Program-made: the position numbers and the translations under genes
Shown here: positions 1 to 11,199 of the stretch, one piece after another
Numbering within the stretch: the stretch's first letter is position 1
How the letters are laid out: every line of letters starts with the position of its first letter
Notes under the pieces: generated by a model
Database searches by the model: none
What the model saw: the letters and a program-made list of their open reading frames with translations, nothing else
What the model was told of the DNA's origin: nothing
DNA from: Jacaranda mimosifolia
Lineage: Eukaryota; Streptophyta; Magnoliopsida; Lamiales; Bignoniaceae
Assembly: GCA_018894105.1 (NCBI GenBank)
Contig: CM032121.1
Span: 31,658,230-31,722,229, forward strand
DNA length: 64,000 nt
Direction: 5' to 3'

Positions 1-655
1 TTAACGTTTATAAATTTAAAAGTTTTGTTAAAAATTACGAAATAATTTTTTTTGATTTAATTTTCATACAACTGAAAATATTTTAACAAAAAATTGGTTA
101 TGAAAATTTTTAATGAGGCTTTATAAATGTTTTTTCAATTAAAAATTATTTATAATTTTCATTAAAAATTTCCATTGCCAATTTTTGTTAATTTAATTTT
201 TATTTTTGTAAAAAATTATAAATTTAATATTTTTCATTAAAAATTACAAAATCATTTTTGTCAATTTAATTTTCATTACTAATAAAAAATTTTAATGAAA
301 AATTGGTAATGAAAATTTTTAACGATAATTATAAATGATTTTTTATAATTAAAAATGATATATAATTTTCATTAAAATTTTCATTGCCAATTTTCGTTAA
401 AATTTTTTTATAAATAATGAAAGTTAAATTGACAAAAATTACTTTGTAATTTTTAATAAAATTTTAAATTTATAATTTTTAACAAAAATAAAATTTAAAT
501 TAAAAAAAGTTTTGTTTATCTTTGTTTTAATTAATTTGTAATTATTCCATTTAATTTAGATTTTGTTCAAATAAAATTAATAAAAATTATCAAAAATATT
601 TAATATAATTATATCAAAATTATCATGTTTATGATAATTTATGAAACTTAAAATT
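1..655. repeat. AT-rich sequence with inverted short motifs
   Basis: No gene is seen. A motif close to ggtaatgaaaatttttaa recurs (about 94-117 and 299-325), and its complement, close to ttaaaattttcattgcc, recurs at about 161-184 and 369-396. Units in both orientations are typical of the subterminal part of a plant DNA transposon. No CACTA or other terminus is visible, so the element would continue to the left of the window. This is inference from pattern only. Confidence 0.4.
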
Positions 656-809
656 TATCCATTTAGAAAATATATATTTTTCAATCTACAATAATATATT
701 TGCAATAAACTTATTTCTTTCAATTTTACAAATATTTTTTTATTCACAATTTTTTTTTCCAGACATAGGTATATTAAATAAAATGAATCCAAATGCACGA
801 AAGCTGTTG

Positions 810-864
810 TGGTGCAGTGGCTGGTGCATAGTTTTTCCAAGCCAAGGGTCTAGCGTTCGAATTC
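810..864 (+). mobile_element. tRNA-derived SINE head (possible)
   Basis: An A-box-like stretch tggtgcagtgg (810-820) is followed about 33 bases later by a B-box-like stretch gcgttcgaattc (853-864). This spacing and sequence resemble the RNA polymerase III promoter in the 5' part of plant tRNA-derived SINEs. No poly(A) or poly(T) tail or target duplication could be assigned, so the 3' end is unknown. It could also be a decayed tRNA-like segment in a larger repeat. Confidence 0.4.
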
Positions 865-1640
865 ATGCTGCTACATCATTTTTCCATGGATATTTTCGCT
901 GATGTGGCTGTTTAAAGCCACTTGGATGGTGACATGGAGATTGATGTACATGTGGCCAGTTTACATGGACAAGGCATGCACACATATGCAGATGACGTGG
1001 AAACAATTGCCACATGTTGCAAAAATCCGCTGATGTGGCATTTTCCGGTAACATTTTCTACAATTTCCAGCAATTTGTCCTAAAATCGCAGCAATGTGTA
1101 TTAAATGTACTAAATCGGAAAATGCAAAATTATAAAGTCCTTTTTTCGCATATGGCCATAGTTAGAGGACTAAAAATGCATTTTCCCCGTAAAAAAACAA
1201 ATGAATTATTTTGAAAATGAAAAATTCGAAGTGAATAACTGAAAGAAATCGAAGAGCGCAGTACTGATACCAGACCGCGCTGAACATTTATCCCAATAGA
1301 CGAAACTTGCAATTAATAACGTAACAGTTCATACATCTTGGAAATAATTCATTTTGCCCCCATAACTATGGCAATTGGAGACTTTGACCCCTTCAACTAC
1401 GATTTGCAGCACCTTAATTGTCCCCCCACCTGTTAAGTGTCCTTTAAAGTTCATATGTTTGTGAAAAATCCCAATGTGTTGCATATACATGACGACTTCC
1501 AACCTGGCGTTAGGATTCTTGGGATAGAAATTCCCTTTCGCGGTTTCACCACCACACAACCTCGATCATTGGAAACAATAAACGAAAAAAAAAAAAAAAA
1601 AATCAATACCCCACAATCACCTTTCACTACACGAAAAATT
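865..1640. repeat. Remnants of Mutator-like or similar repeats
   Basis: No coding gene is recognised. The stretch is less AT-rich than its flanks and repeats short phrases such as gatgtggc and gacgtgg (899-1041). The phrases ggactaaaaatgc (1167-1179) and ttgcccccataactatggc (1354-1372) resemble the terminal inverted repeat of the element at 42,665-43,736. The gatgtggc phrase also recurs at 41,501-41,570. Element borders could not be set. A run of about 18 A lies at 1585-1602. Confidence 0.3.
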
Positions 1641-2349
1641 GATTTTGTATTTAATTAAGTTATGGACCATCAAATTATAAAAATACTAGCCTTTTACTTT
1701 ACTATATCATAATTATATTTTCATTAAACCATTTATAATTCACTTGAATATGTACCCAAGTAAAAAATGCAATCAAATATTTTTGTTGGTATAAGCCCAA
1801 GAATTGTAGAATTCATTAGATAAAGATTTTCTCGAGTACTATATGCAGGGATATCCCTCTTTTTATCATTTCTAAAAATTTGATGAATCAGTGGATTTAT
1901 TATTTAACTATATATTTCAAATGAAGTGATCTTTTACTGTAGAATAAGAGTTAATTCAATTGAAAATTTGTGAAATACCCAATTATTTAAGGAAAAAACC
2001 TTCAAAAGAGAATACAATTTATATATATATATATATGAAAACATCGAACGATATGAATCATGCTTTGGGATCTATGACTTATCACTGATATAATATGGAA
2101 TCAATATGATAACTGATGCATATTATAAATATTTTGTGGTGACTCGGTGCTTATGTATAATCATGCATCAGTGTTCAAAGACTTCCGTGCTTTTTGTTGA
2201 TCGGACAAATTAAGGCATACATCAGGTCTAGACAAACAAATTAAGGAAGCTCTAGTTTCCCAATATGCACCAGTTACATCCTTTTAAACACACTCATGAA
2301 CACCCTAAGACTCAAAATAATTATTAATTTCCACAAATGCAAAGAGTCC

Positions 2350-2382
<33 letters not shown>

Positions 2383-2639
2383 GGTCCCTCGATCAATTGT
2401 GCTGAAACCAATATGCACATGGGCTGATAATGGAGAATTAGTAGCTAGCTAGTCTTTAAACTCCCTCGACTTCTTTGTTGCTCGTGGTCACTAGCTAGCT
2501 AGCTAGCACTAGAGAATTACTTGTATTTTTCTCAACTTTGCTTCTTACCACATGTACACCTTGAGATCCCCAATGTTAACGTATTCTTAATTTGGTTCAT
2601 AAAGTTGTAGTACAGCCAATATGAGTATATCCCTCAAAA
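1641..2639. other. No gene seen; microsatellites
   Basis: Nothing coding is recognised. Short TA microsatellites lie near 2,020-2,036 and 2,350-2,375. There are two clusters of tandem agct/tagc units, near 2,441-2,452 and 2,492-2,507. Confidence 0.5.
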
Positions 2640-3104
2640 CATACAATTCCGCATCTGTCCAGCTCTAAAACACGTGAGTGTGTTTTAACTTGGGATTCCT
2701 CTCTTGATTAATTAGTCCTTGTTACAGATTAATGTACCTGTGCCCCTTTCGAGTGCTAGGAAGGTGATGTACCTGGACATTATTATAGGTCACATTTGTA
2801 CTAGGTTTTTAGCCATGCATGCATGTGCATATGTACTTTTAAGTGTTCTATCGCTTGTAGCCACCACAATGTTCATGTGAAGTTGCTTAATTCAATAATC
2901 TTGTTGAGTTCTTCTTTATTCAAATTTTACATTTTATACCATACGTTTACACTGTTGCATGTTTAAAAAAATATTTCTTATACGTAATATGGTTAATTAC
3001 ATCTTCACCACTTTCAAAATAAAGAACTGTCAATTCTGTCCTCCTACTTTTCATAATTATCAAAACATCCTCTCTGAAAGTATAATGTTTAGCCAATTGT
3101 CTAT
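2640..3104. repeat. Dispersed repeat, copy 1, left part
   Basis: This matches 15,680-16,580 in order, with diverged spacing. Shared stretches include tgtgttttaa followed by a gattaattag-like segment, gtagccacca followed by a gttgc stretch, and aattatcaaaac to the target site. The matching right part is 9,473-9,925. The repeat is therefore interrupted by the gypsy element between. The family is not identified; it has no recognisable protein. Confidence 0.6.
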
Positions 3105-3337
3105 TGATATATCAATAATATACCCTAAGACAAATTAGTAAAATTACAACAAATATGATGCATCATATTAAAATGGATTGCCGCACACGATAGCACAACA
3201 CCCAAATCCTAATAATGTAAATATCACCATAAAGAGTTCGTAAAAGGGTATCTAATCATTTTGATTACTCAAACAAATTCTTTGAGCAAGTGAATTCACA
3301 AAGCAGAGGATCATCAGATCCAAATTTGGACCCATCA
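3105..3337 (+). repeat. 5' LTR of the gag-only gypsy element
   Basis: It begins tgatatatca and ends near ggacccatca. It shares the stretches aaattagtaaaattac, cacacgatagcacaaca and caaattttctaagca-like sequence with 9194-9472. The copies are clearly diverged, so the insertion is old. Confidence 0.6.
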
Positions 3338-3353
3338 TTTCGCACCGCCTATG
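3338..3353 (+). promoter_or_regulatory. Primer-binding-site-like sequence
   Basis: tttcgcaccgcctatg directly follows the LTR end. It resembles the TGGCGCCGTCTGTGG-type sequence that follows the 5' LTR of plant Tat-lineage gypsy elements, with several substitutions. Confidence 0.5.
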
Positions 3354-3773
3354 AAAAATATTATTTAATTCACTGAACTCTTAGAATCCACGTGAGATTC
3401 AGAGCCTAAGATTCAAGTGCCAATAGCCCCTTCATTGGAAAAGACTGGTGGAAACAACAAAGAATGATGACTACTCCCATTCTCAAAAAGACTACCCATG
3501 GCATCCCCGACTTGAGAATCCACCTGCACCCCATAACTCACCACAAGGAGGCCATGCCCTACAATTAACACAAGAAGCCTTGTGGGCTTTGGTAGAAGAT
3601 AACTTCAATTCGCTAAAGTCGTAGTGAAAGTCATTGCCCAATATGCAACAGAGGATCCTTAGTCGAAGCCTTCCCAATCCTCTCATCGATGCCAAGAAGC
3701 CTCCTTCAATCTAAAGTGGATGAAGAAAGAGGCGAAAGAAAGAAGGAGAATCACTTCCTCTCTATCTCAATAA

Positions 3774-5050
3774 ATGGATACTCAATCATCCCTTCCAACC
3801 AATAATTCCACTATCCGGCGGTGCGCCTTTAGAGTTAGTGACGAGTACCTTCTCTTGGACACCGCTTACCCCAGACACAAATCATTCTGTCCCACTATCC
3901 TTATGGAGTCATTTCTTAGTGGAATTGAAGTGCCCAACCTCCCTGAGTTTGATGGAAATGGCTATCCCCAAGAACATTTAGCTATCTAACTTAAGTGAGG
4001 CACCCACTGTAAGACCTTTCGCACGATGTTGATATAGCGCCCTCGCTTGGTTCAACACCCAATTGCCTAATTGGAACCATCATTGAACTAGAACAGCTAA
4101 CATAATGCTTTATGCACAACTTTTCAGTCAACTGATAATACTCCAAGACCACCGTATACTTGTTTACTATAGAATAAAAGGAAATGGAAGGCTTTTAAGA
4201 CTATGACAACTATTTTTTCTAGGTTGTGCATAAGCTTGTCAGTGTTAATTCAAAGCTCTTCCCTAGTATTATACAATAAAACTTAAGATACAAGAGACTC
4301 AAGGAGTCCATAAGGGAAAGGACCCCAGAGAGGCTCGTGATATGAGCCAATAAGTATGCCTATGAAGAGATAACAACCTCCATGGAGAACTACAAGTAAA
4401 AGGCAAGAGAAGAAAAACCGAATGAGGTAGAAGAGGAGAAGACTGTAAGAATACGCCTCCATCAAAGTTCATGAAGTACACTTCCCTCAATGCACTGCAA
4501 CTAGAGATCTTGGTGGTTGTTGAGTAGAAAGGCTTAGTGGTAATGCCCAAAAAGATGTTGGATAATCCCAAGAGGCAGAATTTAGAGAATTAATGTCATT
4601 ACCATCACGATAGAGAGCATACGCCAAAAGATATTACCATGGGATAGAAAAACTAATCTAGTGTAGATATTTGAAGGAGTCTGTGGCTAAACACCAAAGC
4701 ACCCTTAGAGAACTTCGACAACAAGGAATATCAAGCTATAGATATAGATTGCCATATCGTGGATCGGGACCTAAGAGAAAAGTCCAACTATAAAATTCTA
4801 CCAACTTGCTTTTATAGGAGTTATCTTTGTAATCTCTAAAGGACCTGATGGAAATAGGTTTGGGAACAGTTGAAAATCTCTAGCTCGAGATGCACAACAA
4901 CTAAGGAGCACCCTTAGATCAAGCTCTTCACATTTGCAAGTTTGCCTTCTTAAATCAAAACTACTTTCTAAGACAATAGCTTGGAGGCTAGAAGAGGAGA
5001 GCATAATAATATACTAGTTATCTCAACCTTCCTGACTAACTTAGTAAAAA
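3774..5050 (+). pseudogene. gypsy gag remnant
   Basis: An open stretch from ATG 3774 runs 71 codons and contains PNLPEFDGNGYPQEHL, a good match to the conserved start of the Ty3/gypsy capsid domain (usually P-x-x-YDG-x-x-DP-x-x-H). Further capsid-like phrases follow in shifted frames near 4,020-4,230 (a W-F-N-x-Q-L-P-like segment, then a region ending near GF-KDYDNYF). Several stops and frameshifts break it. The gag would package element RNA in a cytoplasmic particle; this copy cannot. Confidence 0.6.
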
Positions 5051-5416
5051 CTTAGCTAACATTATATTTTATGATGCATTTTTGTAGGTAAGCGTGTCTA
5101 ATGCATAGCTTCAAAAGGTTAATACCCCGCTAGAAGGTTTCAGATGTGAAACAGTGGAAGCCACTGAGAAGTCCCCCTCCCTTATCTTAAGGTATCCATC
5201 CAAGGTAGTGTACAAAGATGGTAAAATTCCAAATGGTAGAGGCACCATCAACCCATAAGATCATTCCAAACTCACAACCTTAAAAATTCTTGGCCCACTT
5301 GTTCTTTCTCAAAAGTTGCCCATGAATGCCCCTTCTTACTAGACTAACATCACTCAAAATTATAACCAGTTAGTAGCTTATTAGGGATAGCAGTTTCTCT
5401 AAGTTTTTTATGTATA
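5051..5416 (+). other. Internal region of the gypsy element, no domain seen
   Basis: This lies between the gag remnant and the inserted CACTA element. Frames are broken and no conserved motif was recognised. Confidence 0.4.
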
Positions 5417-6694
5417 CACTACAGAAAAATGTTGATTTCCAATAGAATTTTTGTTGGAATATTAATGCCCTTTATTTTCGATGGATTTCTTGTAGAATTT
5501 TCGTTGAAAATTATTCTAATGGAATTTTTTTTCAGAAAAATCCATAGGAAATCTATAAAAAAAATATATTCTTATTTATTTTTTAATATAAAAAAATTGC
5601 CAAAAAACTATACAATTTTATTTTTTTGTCTTTCTTTCTTCCTTCACTCTTTGCACTTCCTTTCTTCCCCAAATATATTTTCTTCTCCCACCAACACTCC
5701 TTTTCACCCATTATTTTCCCACTTCTATCTTTCCTCAAACTCAAAATTTCTTTTCTTTATTTATCTTCCCTCAAGCCCATATTATTTATTGCCCACATTT
5801 TCTTCCCTTAAATCCATATTTCTTCCCTATATTTCTCTTCCCCCCCCCCAACCCACCCCCACTCGAGCCCCTCCCCACCTCCAAACCTGTCTGCCACTGT
5901 TGCCAACCAATCTACCGTCACCATCACCTTCCTACCTGGACGAAACTCAACTCTCTTTCTAGGTAAATATATTTTATATATTTATGAGTTAGTACATATT
6001 ATTATATATATTATATGTATTTTTTTAATTAATATTTGAAATTTCTAAAAATTAGGTTTTCGTTTTGTCAAAGGGAGAAGAGAAGAGTGTGAACTAAGAT
6101 TGCTTCATAGATTAGGAGGTATTGTCCATGCTTTTACATCATAATTTATGTCCTTTTAATATTTGGACTAAGAAATTGCAATAATTTATTGCCTTTGTTA
6201 TTAAGCTTTTCTGTTATTCATGTGCTTTTGAATTATGATTTTAGAAATATTTGAAGGCCATGTGTGGGATATTTGATAAGCATGGTCGTTGGAAGCATTC
6301 CTAGATTCTCTTGTAGATCAAGAGGTACAACAGATTGATGCAATGAATTTCATAGTGGAACCACAAGCACAAGCACAAGCACACTCTATTTGAATTTTTT
6401 GAAATAAAAAATAATACTATGGATGGAATTTCCTAGGGCATTTCCATAAGAAAATTTCCAACAAAATTTTCATTGAAAATTCCTTAGAAAATTCTATTAG
6501 ACATTCTTCAGCAGAATCCCAAAAGTATTTCCATCAGAAAATATTTCGGCAAAAAATTCCATCAAAAAAATTTTTCAATGAGTTTTTACAAATGGACTTA
6601 ATTCCATTGAATATTCATCCAAAAATTACATTTTTGATGAATTTCCAATAGAATCCATCAAAAAGTTCCATTAGAATTTATGTTTTTTGTAGTG
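5417..6694. mobile_element. Non-autonomous CACTA element, 1,278 bp
   Basis: The left end is CACTACAGAAAAA and the right end is its near complement, ttttttgtagtg. Both are flanked by the same three bases, ATA (5414-5416 and 6695-6697), the 3-bp target duplication expected of En/Spm-CACTA elements. Subterminal sequence repeats motifs such as tttccaatagaatt, aattttcgttgaaa and gaaaatttcca in both orientations. No transposase domain is present, so it would depend on another element. The C- and T-rich open frame at 5429-5962 is low complexity and not considered a gene. Confidence 0.85.
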
Positions 6695-7200
6695 ATATAA
6701 GATTCGTGACTCATGCAGTCCACCCCATGTAATGCGAAAAGCCCCCGAAAAAAATGGTATTTTAAAAATAGGCAAGATCTTTGGTCACATCTCTATAGCC
6801 AAAGTCAATCACTGGAGTTTCTTTACCATTTTCCTTTATAGACAATGAAGACTCCCATAAATCTCATATTCTATAAAACCTCCTTGTGATGATCTTACTC
6901 AATGGATGAAAAAGTTTATTCTATCAAAAGACGAACCTTAGGCCTTATGAAGGTGAAGCTCCCTTCCCTTAATGATCCTAGAGAAGCAGTAAGAGACTAA
7001 AGGATGACAAGAGAATGTTATGCTAGTGCACTAAATAAGGTCATGAAAACCTCAAAGGGCCAAGGAAGTAATGCAAACACCAAGCACAAAAAAAGGAAAA
7101 TAATTAGCACATTAAGCAATCTAGTGGAGACAACAATCTTGAAGAAAGCGTCTAAGAAGGGAAATTCCAACAAAGTGAACATAGGAATGGCAAGAACTTA
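6695..7200 (+). pseudogene. gypsy gag/pro linker remnant
   Basis: This is the continuation of the gypsy element after the CACTA insertion. The frame from 7004 starts MTRECYASALNK and then becomes lysine-rich (KHKKRK). The REAR-x-CYAxALN-like phrase is found in the linker after the protease of Tat-type elements, and a related phrase occurs near 10,690 in the neighbouring remnant. It is fragmentary and non-functional. Confidence 0.45.
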
Positions 7201-7619
7201 GGTAATGGACTTTAGATATAAAGGAAGACTAAAGATCCAAATTTGACTGAAAATGATGGGAACCCAACTGGGAAGTGGAATTTTTCACCAGCTCGAAGAG
7301 ATTGTAGGCATAGTCACTACCTTTTAAGTTTTAGGATTATTTCTTTGATGTTTTCATTTTTTTTACTTTTCTAGATTTAGTTGATCAAATAAAGCTACCA
7401 ATTTAATGGGCTCACGTGCCTTCTTACTTACTTTCCTGGACTTACTTGATTAAATAAAGTTTCCCTCTTAGCAGATCACATGTTTTCTTTTAGTTGGGAT
7501 TCAATAAAAGTGTTACATTTTCAATTATTAAATCTTGATGTATATTTCAAAAATTTCCAAACACAATCGAAAATTTGACAGCTCATGTAGCACATTAAAA
7601 GTTGGTGATCTTAAAACCT

Positions 7620-8720
7620 GACATATTTTTTTCTCCCGAAGTTGGTTAGTACTAGCCTTTTAAATATAATTCCACTCAAGATCCTAAGAGATCCCTGGAA
7701 CCATATAATTTTCCTTGAGACCCTAAGTGATCCTCGGAAAGACAACATCCCGCTTGAGATTCTAAAGGGTCTTCGGAACTACATAATTTTCTATTTGAGA
7801 TCATAGATGATCCCCTAAATAATAATGCTCTACTTGAAATCCTAAGGGATCTCCATAACAATATATCACTTGAGATATTAAGTGGTCCCTAGAATAATAT
7901 ACTTTTGCTTGGTATGCTAAGGGGTCTTAAAAACAAGAACTTTCGGCTTGAAATACCAAAGGGACCCTACAATATCAAAATTCTCTTTAAGATCTTTATT
8001 GATCCCTAAATGTAAATCACTATCAGCCCTATGAAGAGGACAACAACGACTCTAACCAGAGAATTTAAACTTTTTGTTCATGAACATTAGTTCTCCCAAA
8101 CAAATAAATCTCCACCAGTTACATGTGGTAAAAAAAACTACAAAATGAAATGAAATTTAAAAATCTGATCAATTATACCTTCAACACGAATCCTCACGCT
8201 TCCTCAAGTGACAATAGGTCCCCTAAAGCACATGTCTCCCTTAGATGACCTTAAAGTCCCTAGCACACAAGTTTTCCTCTGGTGACCTGAAGGTCTCTGG
8301 GAAGTAAGTCTCATTCAAGCAACCATAAAGCTCCCCTAGAAGTCCATCTCAATTCTATCAAATATCTTAATTGATCCTAGAGTGTAGAATTTTGTCAAAA
8401 TTTCTAAGTGATTCATGGAGCGCGAAGCTCCCCATCAAAGATCCTAAGTGATCTCCAAAAAATAAAGCTCCCTTAAAGACTCTAAATGACCTACGGAAGA
8501 CAAGCCTTCCCTGGAAATCTTAATTGATCTTTGAAAGATAAAGACCTCCTAGAGATACTAAGTGATCTTTGAAAGATAAAGCTTCCCTAGAGAGTTCAAG
8601 TGATCTTCAAAACATTAAGCTTCTCCCATGAGATCCTAAGTGATGCCTGTAGCATAAAATTTATCAAAGATCTTAATTGATCATCAAAGAATAAAGTTCT
8701 GAAATCCTATGAAATAAAAC
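7620..8720 (+). repeat. Degenerate short tandem array in gypsy 3' region
   Basis: A phrase like gatcctaagtgatccc followed by a variable spacer and aagctccc recurs about every 45-60 bases (for example near 7,725, 8,395, 8,445, 8,540, 8,560 and 8,635). The copies are diverged. A related array lies at 12,960-13,930. Its function is unknown; long arrays of this kind are known in 3' regions of Tat/Ogre-like retroelements. Confidence 0.6.
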
Positions 8721-9181
8721 TTTAATGCCCAAGGCCAATATGGTCCCAACACCACTATCACTAGCCAAATTCTCTCCTAGAACTAACTCCTTGTCACTCT
8801 CTCACCTTAGTTGTAGACATGAAAAATTTATCAACCCCATGTCCACGGCACAGTGAGATTGTCATCAACTAATCGTCTTTTTTAGGCACATGACTAGGAA
8901 AGATGCAGTCACGCGCCCATGGTCACCAGCCAGCCCTAAGTTGGTTGATGCAATTGGCTAACTCAATTTGGTTTCCTGAAGTTGACCAACCTAATATAAT
9001 CGGCCAACCCATAGATCGACTGTCGGTGGACTCATGTGAATAAATAAATAGATAATAAAAATAGCAATAAAAATGGTAACAACAATAATGGAAGGTAAAG
9101 TAAAAGACAGGAATATAATAAACAATAACTTTAATCACAAAATTACTACTCTCTACTCGAACTTTTATAAAGTTTCCACTT
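8721..9181 (+). other. gypsy 3' region, no gene seen
   Basis: Non-repetitive sequence before the purine tract. The 124-codon minus-strand frame at 8923-9297 runs into the LTR and has no recognisable domain. Confidence 0.4.
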
Positions 9182-9192
9182 GAGAGAAGGGG
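9182..9192 (+). promoter_or_regulatory. Polypurine tract
   Basis: gagagaagggg stands immediately before the 3' LTR start, where the plus-strand primer of an LTR element is expected. Confidence 0.6.
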
Positions 9193-9193
9193 C

Positions 9194-9472
9194 TCATATA
9201 ATATAATAATAATATGTTCAAAGGAAAAATTAGTAAAATTACTACAAACATTATGCACATTAAAATAAACCATCGCACACGATAGCACAACATCCAAGTT
9301 CTAGCACTATAAGTACTGTCATAAATTGCTCATAATTAAAGGATGTCTAAGCACTTCAACTACTCAAGCAAATTTTCTAAGCAACCACTTTCATGAATTA
9401 GAGAATTGTAACATTTAATCCTACATAGTTAAACTCTAAAAAGATCATTGGATCCAAGGTTGGTCTTCACCA
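9194..9472 (+). repeat. 3' LTR of the gag-only gypsy element
   Basis: It shares an ordered series of stretches with 3105-3337 (aaattagtaaaattac, cgcacacgatagcacaaca, agatcattggatcc-like) and follows the purine tract. It ends near cttcacca, after which the dispersed repeat resumes. Confidence 0.6.
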
Positions 9473-9925
9473 TTCCTACTATTAGGGTTTGGATGGAAAA
9501 TAATGATGTGAATAAATTTTTTTATGGAAAATTCTTTTTTTGCTCTTGATCTAAATTATTAACTAAAATACCCTTTATAGGTGTAAATGTAATATATTTA
9601 TAATTAAAATAAAAAATGTAATAAAATACTGTATATGTGATGAAAATTGTTGGAAGAGAAAAATAGCCTTAGGAGCAAAAAATAGCCAAAAATAGCCATT
9701 TATGTAAATTTTTTGTCATGGCAGACTAACAAGCATGTTGCATTTGTCATGTGAAAATAGCTTGCTTAAGAATTTATTTTATTGTTGTAAAAAAATATTA
9801 GAAATGAGAGATGCCTCTGAAAATATTTGGAAAAAATAATTATAAAAGTTTCTCAAATGATAACAAATCTTGAAAAATTGTTTATGCATCCTCTAACATG
9901 AGTTCTCCAATTAGTGTGTGTCATT
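9473..9925. repeat. Dispersed repeat, copy 1, right part
   Basis: The first about 60 bases match 16,585-16,655 and the rest matches 31,295-31,640. Shared stretches include ggaaaataatgatg, aaataaaaaatgtaataaaatac and aataaatcttgaaaa-like sequence. It is the continuation of 2640-3104 across the gypsy insertion. Confidence 0.6.
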
Positions 9926-10189
9926 TATAGGGCATATTCACTATTAGTATATGCCAATTGGTCAATTAGTGCAATAGCATCTGCCTTCACACTTACACAT
10001 GTGAGATTTGGTATTTGAATCCTAACAAATCCTTGACATGTGTTTACATGTACATGTACGTGAGTATAAATATATAGATGCATACTAACATGAGATTGAC
10101 AACTTGCCTACTGGTAGTGTCATCTCAGTGATTTCTATAGGAGCTGCAGAAGAAGACTCCTCTAATACGAGGAAGACACTGGCAAGAAC
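9926..10189. other. No gene seen
   Basis: Intergenic sequence with no recognised feature. Confidence 0.4.
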
Positions 10190-11012
10190 GGACAAACAGG
10201 TATAAGCTCACAATTTCGAGCCTACTTTAGGCGTATTTAAAATGCACACCTGTTTCCAATATTACCTTTGGAGAAGAAGACATGGAGACCAGGCAATGTG
10301 AGATTAACAACGCATTGGTGTCTTTGACTTTCTCAACAACTTTAAAGTGAAGAAAATTTTAGCGGATAGGCGAACATCATCCTTCATTGAGCCTTTCTCT
10401 AACTTGGCATAAGCAATGCCCAATTACAGAAAATGAACATCCCCTTAGTGAGATTCACTAATGAGATTGTAAAAGCATTCAAAGAAATATCTCTACCTCT
10501 TTCTCTGAGCGCCCATCCTCAGAGAATCATAAAGATGGTTAGGTTCCTTTTGGTGAAGACCCCGTTTGTTTATAACGTTATGTTCAGGAGACCTATCTTG
10601 AATCTCTTCCATGTGTTTCTCTCAACCTATCATATGAAGATTAAGTTTCCTACTTCTGGTGGAACCAGAGAAGATGTTAGCGACCTTGCACACTATCAAA
10701 GAAAGCTATGCCAATATTTTAAAAAGAGTAAAAGTTACTACTGTGAGCCTAAATAGCTCCGAGGGGCACTGCAAAAGTAGCTTAAAAGACAAAGGTAAAA
10801 CCTTGACCCTAGAAGTAAACACTATCACGATACCCCTAAAGGAAAGCAATCCCCAAGAGAAGAAGTCACTACAATGCAAGATTGCATTTGAAGGAATCCT
10901 CAATAAGAAAGATACTACTATTACCAACTCAACCCATGCAATAGAGATGGGGGAAACCTTGAATCTCAATGAACATGCTGCTTGTGGTGCCTTGAAATGT
11001 TTTTCTTTTTAA
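10190..11012 (+). pseudogene. Tat-type gypsy protease-region remnant
   Basis: The frame from 10433 includes LPLSLSAHPQRIIKMVRFLL, then FVYNVMFRRPILN and STYHMKIKFPT. These are the conserved phrases after the active site in Tat-lineage aspartic proteases (usually A-x-SAYNVILGRP-x-LN ... STYHMK-x-KFPT). The catalytic D-x-GSS part upstream is not found. A frame change follows near 10,660. It is probably the remains of a second gypsy element between the two dispersed-repeat copies. Confidence 0.7.
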
Positions 11013-11199
11013 AGTTGATTTGTTCTAGTGAGTAATTTTCTCATCTATGCTCGAAGTTGTGCTTTCAATAGCTTAGTATAGTTTTCGATAAATAAAAGGC
11101 CATCCAAACTTGAGAGATGGTAATTGTTCTTTTTATTGTTATAATAAAATGTTCTAAGGTTGCTCTATACAATTGTCTCTATTTACTACAAATTAATCT

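Larger units (their letters stand above)
3105..9472 (+). mobile_element. Ty3/gypsy gag-only LTR element (TR-GAG-like)
   Basis: The two ends share about 235-280 bp of related sequence (3105-3337 and 9194-9472), read here as LTRs. The left copy is followed by a primer-binding-like stretch and the right copy is preceded by a purine tract. Inside are gag-like reading-frame pieces (3774 onward), a later gag/pro linker piece near 7,004 and a long array of short repeats. I see no reverse transcriptase or integrase. With LTRs plus gag only, it fits the terminal-repeat-with-GAG type of non-autonomous element. A CACTA element (5417-6694) is inserted in it. The flanks are the two halves of one dispersed repeat, which supports these borders; a clean 5-bp target duplication was not found. 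Confidence 0.6.

Noticed and set aside
5429..5962. Open frame of 177 codons
   Set aside because: Low-complexity F/S/P-rich reading of a T- and C-rich stretch inside a non-autonomous CACTA element; no domain.
7620..8720. Regularly spaced short repeats resembling a CRISPR-type array
   Set aside because: Repeats are diverged, spacers are irregular and similar to each other, and the context is a plant retroelement.
8923..9297. 124-codon minus-strand frame
   Set aside because: Overlaps the gypsy 3' LTR and purine tract; antisense to the element and without a domain.
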